NCBI GenBank assembly: GCA_002309195.1
Contig: DBWY01000013.1
Coordinates: forward strand, 51,961-63,155
Direction: 5' to 3'
Length of the DNA stretch: 11,195 nt
Source of the DNA: Treponema sp. UBA1226
GTDB taxonomy: Bacteria > Spirochaetota > Spirochaetia > Treponematales > Treponemataceae
The notes under the pieces are model-generated. The model had not been told where the DNA came from. It saw nothing but the letters and a program-made list of their open reading frames with translations, and ran no database searches. Below are positions 7,118-11,195 of this stretch, piece by piece. A program made the position numbers and the translations under genes. Numbering within the stretch: the stretch's first letter is position 1; each line of letters opens with the position of its first letter.

Positions 7118-7948
7118 TTAACCCTGTCTTATCTGATCTTTAGGAATCAATTCAGGATTATAAAGAACCTTTGAATGATTGTCTAAAATCAATTCTTTAC
7201 TGATTTCTTTATCAGTATTACGGTCAATTGAAATTTTATATATCCTTGAGATTCTGTACCAGTCTCCATCCTCTTTTGCAAAATGGTGATTCTCTTCGGT
7301 GATCTTATATCTTAGAGGAAACTGTTTTTCTGAACGAAGTTCGCCGCACAAATCTTTATCTTCAACCCAGACTAAAAGCTGTATAACCTGATCTGTTGTA
7401 TTCTTGAACCTGTAATCCAGCATGTTATAACATATCGAAGTACCGGTTCCAAACGGAACACGTCTCTGATCATCCGGAAAAAGTGCATCAGTATGATGAT
7501 GAAGTTCAGTAACTGTAAGAGGGCTGTTTAAAACAAGATAATGAATTAAATTTGCAAGTTGACATAAACCTCCGCCATAATCTGATTCAAATTTATTTTT
7601 CTTTATTACAAGGCCCTTTATATAACCTTTTTTTTTCGAAGGCTTCCCAACCAATTCCCAGAAAGAAAATGTCTGACCAGGGTTTATCAAAAGTCCGTTT
7701 ATTTTCGATACAGCAATCTTTATGTTTTGGATTTTATTAATCTGGAGTTGAATATCGACTCCCTCAAGTTTTCTAAGAAGAATAGAAAAATGCGATTTGA
7801 CAATCTGCGGAAGTTTTTCTTTTTCATTCCGCATAACTGCTATTTTTTTATTTATAACAAGATTTTTTATTTTACGAATAAAGATTTCTTTTTCAAGAGA
7901 TATTTTATAACACAGTGGGTTTATTTCACAGAATAAACGTCGCTTCAT
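7118..7948 (-). CDS. VanW-family protein
   Basis: This 276-residue protein closely follows VanW of vanB-type glycopeptide-resistance clusters in length (about 275 residues) and layout. VanW has no established biochemical function. The VanW domain (about 65-200) is seen as LLINPGQTFSFWELVG (86-101), GGGLCQLANLIH (125-136, Cys128), ELHHHTDALFP (148-158) and the DYRFKNTTD strand (178-186). There is no signal peptide or membrane helix, so it is predicted cytoplasmic, as for the VanB-cluster protein. The start is ATG 7948-7946, preceded by GGAG (7961-7958) at 9 nt. The alternative TTG at 7981 lies upstream of the predicted -10 box and transcription start. It is the first gene of the operon, with its TAA one base before the adenylation gene's ATG. 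No vanHAX, vanY or two-component genes accompany it, so a resistance role is not indicated. Confidence 0.9.
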   Translation of the reverse strand: MKRRLFCEINPLCYKISLEKEIFIRKIKNLVINKKIAVMRNEKEKLPQIVKSHFSILLRKLEGVDIQLQINKIQNIKIAVSKINGLLINPGQTFSFWELVGKPSKKKGYIKGLVIKKNKFESDYGGGLCQLANLIHYLVLNSPLTVTELHHHTDALFPDDQRRVPFGTGTSICYNMLDYRFKNTTDQVIQLLVWVEDKDLCGELRSEKQFPLRYKITEENHHFAKEDGDWYRISRIYKISIDRNTDKEISKELILDNHSKVLYNPELIPKDQIRQG

Positions 7949-7967
7949 TTTATACAACTCCAAACAT

Positions 7968-7996
7968 ATTATAAATGACAAAAAAACTTACGACAA
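7968..7996 (-). promoter_or_regulatory. Promoter of the VanW/DltA-like/DltC-like operon
   Basis: On the minus strand TTGTCG (7996-7991), a 17-nt spacer and a perfect TATAAT (7973-7968) predict a start near 7961. That is at the Shine-Dalgarno GGAG (7961-7958) itself, with a leader of only about 12-14 nt before ATG 7948. No second promoter is evident inside the operon. Confidence 0.75.
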
Positions 7997-8028
7997 ATAT
8001 TTTATTCTGTGAAATAAGAAGTAACAAA

Positions 8029-8050
8029 AAGATATTTTTAAATTTATCTT
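8029..8050 (-). terminator. Possible weak terminator after the DUF2147 gene
   Basis: On the minus strand AAGATA and TATCTT can pair around a 10-nt A/T loop overlapping the DUF2147 stop codon, followed by a short T run. The stem is only 6 bp and AT-rich, so its strength is doubtful. Confidence 0.3.
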
Positions 8051-8544
8051 ATCGCACTTGCTTCGTCTTTTGTTGCAGATTTCCAGAACTGACTTCGTCC
8101 AAACGGTCCTACTTCTCCACGCATTTCGAGAGTATCCTGTTTGTATTTTTTTCCGTCTGCTTTATGGAAAACGATGCGGCATTTATATCTTTTTCCGTCA
8201 CCCGGATCAATAATAAAACCATCTGCCCATTTTCCTTCTTCGAGTTTTTTTAAATCCCAGATCCATGTTGCACCTACAGTTTTAACTGTTCCGATATCAA
8301 CATTGTTCATAAAGTTTTCATAATGGCGGCCTTTTCCACCATTAGTCAAAGTGTCCTGCGGATAATCTGCAATAGAAAGCATTTTGCCGTAGAGCTTTCC
8401 GTTTTCTACCCAGATCTGCCATCCTGCTGTAGGTTTGTTTGTTTTTTCGTCGATACTGATCCAGTATCCTTCTGCAGGGTCACCTGCAAAGCATGCAGCT
8501 CCTGCAAGAAAAAGGCTTGCAAATAAAACAAGTAATTTTTTCAT
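8044..8544 (-). CDS. Exported DUF2147 family protein
   Basis: This 166-residue protein begins with a signal peptide: KK, a hydrophobic core (about 4-17) and likely type I cleavage after ACFA (residue 20), before GDPAEGYW. The mature part fits DUF2147 (PF09917). It shows the opening GYWISIDEKTNKPTAGWQIW, the GKLYGKML turn, WADGFIIDPGDGKRYKCRI in the middle, and the closing LEMRGEVGPFGRSQFWK strand. These are short beta-rich domains of the periplasm or envelope with no assigned biochemical role. Cys18 in AGAAC is not a standard lipobox, though spirochaete lipoboxes are loose, so lipid attachment is possible but less likely. GGAGA (8555-8551) lies 6 nt before the ATG. It has its own promoter and is apparently monocistronic, with another exported-protein gene upstream. 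Confidence 0.9.
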   Translation of the reverse strand: MKKLLVLFASLFLAGAACFAGDPAEGYWISIDEKTNKPTAGWQIWVENGKLYGKMLSIADYPQDTLTNGGKGRHYENFMNNVDIGTVKTVGATWIWDLKKLEEGKWADGFIIDPGDGKRYKCRIVFHKADGKKYKQDTLEMRGEVGPFGRSQFWKSATKDEASAIR

Positions 8545-8565
8545 TTTTTCTCTCCTATAAACTGA

Positions 8566-8594
8566 ATTATATCACTACTGAATGGCGAATGCAA
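8566..8594 (-). promoter_or_regulatory. Extended -10 promoter of the DUF2147 gene
   Basis: On the minus strand TTGCAT (8594-8589), a 17-nt spacer and a perfect TATAAT (8571-8566), preceded by the extended-10 TGA (8574-8572), predict a start near 8559. The leader would be about 14 nt. The -35 box lies 5 bp after the stop of the upstream gene. Confidence 0.8.
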
Positions 8595-8598
8595 ATTT

Positions 8599-9231
8599 TC
8601 AGTTTTTATTTTTAATAGACTCAAGTGCACCTAAAAAACCTTTCGAATAACTGTCTATCGTAGAATTAATAATTTCGGGCCATTTCTCTTCTGGTTCTGT
8701 ATAAGACTTTCCGCCCTCTTCAAAGACATATGATTTCATTCCATGAAGATTTATCCATCTCCTGTCATATTTGATATCATTTTTCTTTACATATTCAATT
8801 GCATCATTTACAATTTTTTCTAAATTTTCAACATTCTGAAAAGTATATGTATTTATCAGATAACCAAACTGTTCATTTAAAAGCGATACGGCTTCTCTGG
8901 CAGAAATATCCTGACATATATTTGCATCAATTCTCGCTCTAAGCTGCCCGATATAAAATATCCTGGAAGCTTCATCTTTGTTTTCCTGAAAATAGACATT
9001 TGATAAAACATATAAAACCGAAGGATTATACGAATCAAGATTCTTCAAAACTTCTTTTACAGTTTTATCAACAACCTTTTTATCTTTACTCAAAAGTTTT
9101 TCGATTGTTTTATTATCTTTATCAACTTTTATATCTGAATAAGCAGGATTAAGCTTGAGTTCTTTTTCCTGAGCAAATACAGAAATACACGTCATCATCA
9201 AAGAAATAAATAATGTTAAAATCTTTTTCAT
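8599..9231 (-). CDS. Exported protein of unknown function, helix-rich
   Basis: I do not recognise this 210-residue protein. It starts with a clear signal peptide (KK, hydrophobic 4-18, likely cleavage after SVFA at residue 20 before QEKEL), so it should be exported to the periplasm. The mature chain is charged and predicted mostly helical. Residues about 69-100 (NPSVLYVLSNVYFQENKDEASRI, then FYIGQLRAR) read like a single TPR/Sel1-type helical pair, suggesting a small scaffold or binding protein. There is no catalytic motif and no conserved cysteine pair. The start ATG (9231-9229) has AAGGAG with GGAG at 9241-9238, spacing 6 nt. It ends with TGA, and the following DUF2147 gene has its own promoter. 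Both encode exported proteins, which may point to related envelope roles. Confidence 0.85.
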   Translation of the reverse strand: MKKILTLFISLMMTCISVFAQEKELKLNPAYSDIKVDKDNKTIEKLLSKDKKVVDKTVKEVLKNLDSYNPSVLYVLSNVYFQENKDEASRIFYIGQLRARIDANICQDISAREAVSLLNEQFGYLINTYTFQNVENLEKIVNDAIEYVKKNDIKYDRRWINLHGMKSYVFEEGGKSYTEPEEKWPEIINSTIDSYSKGFLGALESIKNKN

Positions 9232-9241
9232 TTTATTCTCC

Positions 9242-9657
9242 TTAAATATTTTTTTTCGTCCATACGACTTCTACTCCGCTTGATTTATCAGACTTTTATT
9301 AAAGTATAAAGCATAACTGGCATTTTACAAAATCATTTTTTTTCAGCACTTTTATAATCTGCCTCAGAACACCAATAAATAAAAACCTTATAGTTGTCTG
9401 AAAAATACATTGCCAATTGTTTCAAAAATTATTATATTGAATATGTAAAGCCTGCTGCACAGAAGACTATATCCAGTAATTATTTTATGTTTATCAGCAT
9501 GTGCGGTTATAAGACTGTCGTGTCTTGCGCGGCAATTAAGCATTTGATTTATCTTTGTTTTTTCTTTACCACAATTCAGGTCTGAGACTGGACTGGCGCT
9601 GAAATTGAAGATCTTTCAAGGACAGATTTTTGATTATTGATAAAACAATGCTTAGAT
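9242..9657. other. AT-rich gap without a supported gene
   Basis: Apart from the candidate promoter near its left end I see no convincing gene here. A plus-strand frame runs 9394-9585 (63 codons) from TTG. It lacks a Shine-Dalgarno sequence, has a cysteine- and tyrosine-rich composition unlike a normal protein, and resembles no family I know. No tRNA-like or terminator structure was found. A short near-palindrome, TTGAAGATCTTTCAA, lies around 9605-9620. Confidence 0.6.
9303..9330 (-). promoter_or_regulatory. Candidate promoter of the 210-residue exported protein gene
   Basis: TTGTAA (9330-9325), a 16-nt spacer and TATACT (9308-9303) on the minus strand would give a leader of about 65 nt. The match is fair, but the area is AT-rich and chance matches are common. 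Confidence 0.4.
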
Positions 9658-9694
9658 AAAAAAACGCCGGCCCCGAACAAATCAGAACCGGCAT
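9658..9694 (-). terminator. Intrinsic terminator downstream of carB and its hairpin region
   Basis: On the minus strand GCCGG (9692-9688) pairs with CCGGC (9670-9666). The stem extends by an outer A-T and T-G pair and has a 17-nt loop. It is followed by G and seven T (9664-9658). It would end carB transcripts, or a separate small RNA, after about 150 nt of structured sequence. Confidence 0.7.
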
Positions 9695-9781
9695 TTCTAT
9701 GATTATAAACCGCATGCCCAGGGCATGTAGGTTTTGAAATTAGTTTGACACGCACGGCAGTAGCCGTGTCGTGCTCATGAC

Positions 9782-9810
9782 GTCTTTGCCGGTTTTAGTC
9801 CGGCAAAGAC
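9782..9810 (-). repeat. Perfect 11-bp inverted repeat abutting the carB stop codon
   Basis: On the plus strand GTCTTTGCCGG (9782-9792) and CCGGCAAAGAC (9800-9810) flank a 7-nt loop. On the minus strand the stem begins at the last base of the carB TAG (9812-9810). No T run follows, so it is probably a 3'-end stabiliser or part of the larger structured region rather than a terminator. Confidence 0.85.
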
Positions 9811-11195
9811 TATTTAATTAAACTGTGATATTCCTGCAATGACTTAACTCCGCCTTCGCCACCGTTACCGTTCTTTACTGCGGCAATTCCTTTTACGGCT
9901 GCCAATGCTCCGGCTAAAGTTGTGATGTATGGAACCTTGTATTTAAGGCAAGCTTTACGGATTGTCTTACGGTCTTCTGCGTAGTTGCGTTTTGCTTTTG
10001 GTGTATTGATTACAAGACCTACATCCTTATTCATAATCAAGTCGACTACGTCTGGACGGCCAGCCCCTATCTTATTTACAACTTCGCATTTGATTCCGTT
10101 TGAGTTATAGAAATCTGCAGTTCCCTGAGTTGCAACCAATGTAAAGCCAAGGTCTTTCAAAGTTTTTCCGATTGTAATTACCTGGTCCTTTAAGTTTTCC
10201 TTGTTGCTCAAAGAAATCAAAACCTTTTTGTTTTCCCATGCTGCAGGTGCGTGTGGAAGTTCATCTCCGGCAGCTTCCTGTGCTTTGTAATATGCAAGTG
10301 GGAAGTCTTCAGCAAGACCAAGAACTTCTCCGGTTGAACGCATTTCCGGTCCTAAGATTGGGTCAACACCTGGGAAACGTGCCCAAGGAAGAACTGCTTC
10401 TTTTGCTCCATAGTATGGAATCTTTTTGTCTTTGAGACCGAGTGATTTTAATGATTCACCAAGCATCATGCGTGTTGCAAGACGAGCCATCTGTGTGTCA
10501 CAAACCTTTGATACAAGCGGAACAGTTCTCGAAGCGCGAGGGTTTGCTTCGATTACATAAACCTTTCCGTCTTCAATAGCATACTGCATGTTCATCAAAC
10601 CGCAGACATGAAGTGCTTCTGCAATCTTCTTTGTATATTCTTTAATTGTTTCCTGACAGTTCTGTGGAATCGATACAGGAGGAATTACACAGGCAGAGTC
10701 ACCTGAGTGGATTCCGGCAAGCTCAACGTGTTCCATGATTGCAGGAATATAAACGTGCTCGCTGTCTGCAAGTGCATCAGATTCACATTCAAGCGCATTC
10801 TTTAAGAAGCGGTCAATCAAAAGAGGACGATCTGGTGTAACACCAACAGCCTTATCTACATATTCGCGCAAAGTTTTTTCGTCATAAATTACTTCCATTC
10901 CGCGTCCGCCAAGAACGAAAGAAGGACGAATCATAATCGGATAACCAATCTTATCTGCGATTGCCTTTGCTTCATCAAAGTCAACAGCCATTCCGCTTTC
11001 AGGCATAGGAATATTTAATTTTTCCATCATGTGGCGGAAGAGGTCACGGTCTTCTGCAATGTCGATTGAATCGATTGAAGTACCAAGAATATTTACACCG
11101 TTTTCCTGAAGCTCGCGTGCAATGTTGAGCGGAGTCTGTCCACCAAACTGAACAATAACTCCAAACGGTTTTTCTTTTTCGTAAATCTGAAGAAC
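9810..11195 (-). CDS. carB: Carbamoyl-phosphate synthase large subunit (C-terminal 461 residues, 5' end outside window)
   Basis: This subunit makes carbamoyl phosphate from bicarbonate, ATP and the ammonia delivered by CarA, for pyrimidine and arginine synthesis. The frame is open to the right edge, so the ATG at 11030 is internal. CarB is usually about 1070 residues, so roughly 600 N-terminal residues are missing. The visible part begins in the second (carbamoyl-phosphate forming) half with FGVIVQFGGQTPLN. It contains the ATP-grasp segments PSFVLGGRGMEV, LECESDALAD, GIHSGDSACVIPP and the metal-binding VIEANPRASRTVPL. It finishes with the MGS-like allosteric domain from about LISLSNKENL onwards (IGAGRPDVVDLI, VINTPKAKRNYAEDR, YITTLAGALAAV). 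All expected residues look intact. It ends in TAG, within a perfect hairpin and a GC-rich structured 3' region before the terminator at 9658. Confidence 0.97.
   Translation of the reverse strand, partial: VLQIYEKEKPFGVIVQFGGQTPLNIARELQENGVNILGTSIDSIDIAEDRDLFRHMMEKLNIPMPESGMAVDFDEAKAIADKIGYPIMIRPSFVLGGRGMEVIYDEKTLREYVDKAVGVTPDRPLLIDRFLKNALECESDALADSEHVYIPAIMEHVELAGIHSGDSACVIPPVSIPQNCQETIKEYTKKIAEALHVCGLMNMQYAIEDGKVYVIEANPRASRTVPLVSKVCDTQMARLATRMMLGESLKSLGLKDKKIPYYGAKEAVLPWARFPGVDPILGPEMRSTGEVLGLAEDFPLAYYKAQEAAGDELPHAPAAWENKKVLISLSNKENLKDQVITIGKTLKDLGFTLVATQGTADFYNSNGIKCEVVNKIGAGRPDVVDLIMNKDVGLVINTPKAKRNYAEDRKTIRKACLKYKVPYITTLAGALAAVKGIAAVKNGNGGEGGVKSLQEYHSLIK

Larger units (their letters stand above)
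9658..9810 (-). other. GC-rich multi-hairpin region 3' of carB (structured 3' UTR, small RNA or dispersed repeat)
   Basis: Lines at 9661 and 9721 are about 48% and 52% G+C by hand count, against 30% in the line at 9421. In transcription order the minus strand carries a perfect 11-bp hairpin (9810-9782) and a hairpin with one bulge (9773-9749: CGTG/CACG plus GCCGTG/CACGGC, loop 4). A palindrome follows with CATGCCC/GGGCATG (9713-9727) inside an AAACC/GGTTT outer pair (9707-9711, 9730-9734), and then the terminator. Short open frames occur in all three minus frames but none has a convincing start. I know no RNA family that it matches. Confidence 0.5.

Noticed and set aside
7118..7948. Glycopeptide-resistance cluster suggested by VanW
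   Set aside because: No vanH, D-Ala-D-Lac ligase, vanX, vanY or VanRS-type genes are present. The adjacent ligase is an AMP-forming DltA-like enzyme, not an ATP-grasp Ddl-type ligase.
7949..7981. Upstream TTG start for the VanW-family gene adding 11 residues
   Set aside because: The extension overlaps a perfect TATAAT box and precedes the predicted transcription start, while ATG 7948 has GGAG at 9 nt and gives the expected VanW length.
9394..9585. 63-codon plus-strand frame starting with TTG
   Set aside because: There is no Shine-Dalgarno sequence, the composition is odd (many Cys, Tyr and Phe) and it matches no family. A small real gene cannot be excluded, but nothing supports it.
9749..9773. 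tRNA or SRP-type RNA in the hairpin region after carB
   Set aside because: There is no T-loop consensus, no CCA-ready acceptor stem and no conserved SRP loop sequence on either strand.
9782..9810. 11-bp hairpin after carB as an intrinsic terminator
   Set aside because: The stem is excellent but no T run follows on the minus strand, and on the plus strand no gene leads into it. It is kept as a repeat/structure instead.

Overview
The window looks like a chromosomal segment of a spirochaete of the Treponema group. The best single clue is the class I (archaeal-type) lysyl-tRNA synthetase at the left edge, which spirochaetes use in place of the usual bacterial class II enzyme. The AT-rich composition with A/T-rich intergenic stretches, and lone housekeeping genes each with its own promoter, fit this. 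No rRNA, tRNA, CRISPR array or transposase was seen.

Left part (1-4140), housekeeping. The 3' part of lysS (+) and hisS (-) converge on a shared bidirectional terminator. Divergent from hisS is metY (+), an O-acetylhomoserine sulfhydrylase. Its promoter carries two copies of one 27-bp palindromic operator, one over the -35 box and one over the start site, so it is probably controlled by a dedicated repressor of sulfur metabolism. A strong terminator ends metY.

Middle part (4141-7996), signalling and an unusual accessory operon. A cytosolic diguanylate cyclase (+) with an intact GGEEF motif meets, tail to tail with 4 bp between the genes, a three-gene minus-strand operon. In transcription order that operon is a VanW-family protein, a DltA-like adenylation enzyme and a DltC-like carrier protein. 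The genes are separated by 1 nt and then by a 4-nt ATGA overlap, so they form one translationally coupled unit behind one good promoter. The usual Dlt partners DltB and DltD are absent from the window, and spirochaetes are diderms not known for teichoic acid. The unit therefore looks like a compact amino-acid activation and loading system, probably for D-alanine or a similar small residue, aimed at an unknown acceptor. This is the most interesting part of the window.

Right part (8044-11195). Two separate small exported proteins follow on the minus strand: a DUF2147 protein and a 210-residue protein of unknown function. Next comes an AT-rich gap and then a GC-rich, hairpin-dense stretch of about 150 bp (9658-9810) ending in an intrinsic terminator. 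It lies immediately 3' of the C-terminal part of carB (-), the large subunit of carbamoyl-phosphate synthase, which runs off the right edge. The hairpin stretch may be a structured 3' UTR, a small RNA or a dispersed repeat.

Several promoters here (GGDEF gene, VanW operon, DUF2147 gene) sit so close to the Shine-Dalgarno sequence that the mRNA leaders would be only about 12-16 nt. They also correct two start sites that a longest-ORF call would place too far upstream.
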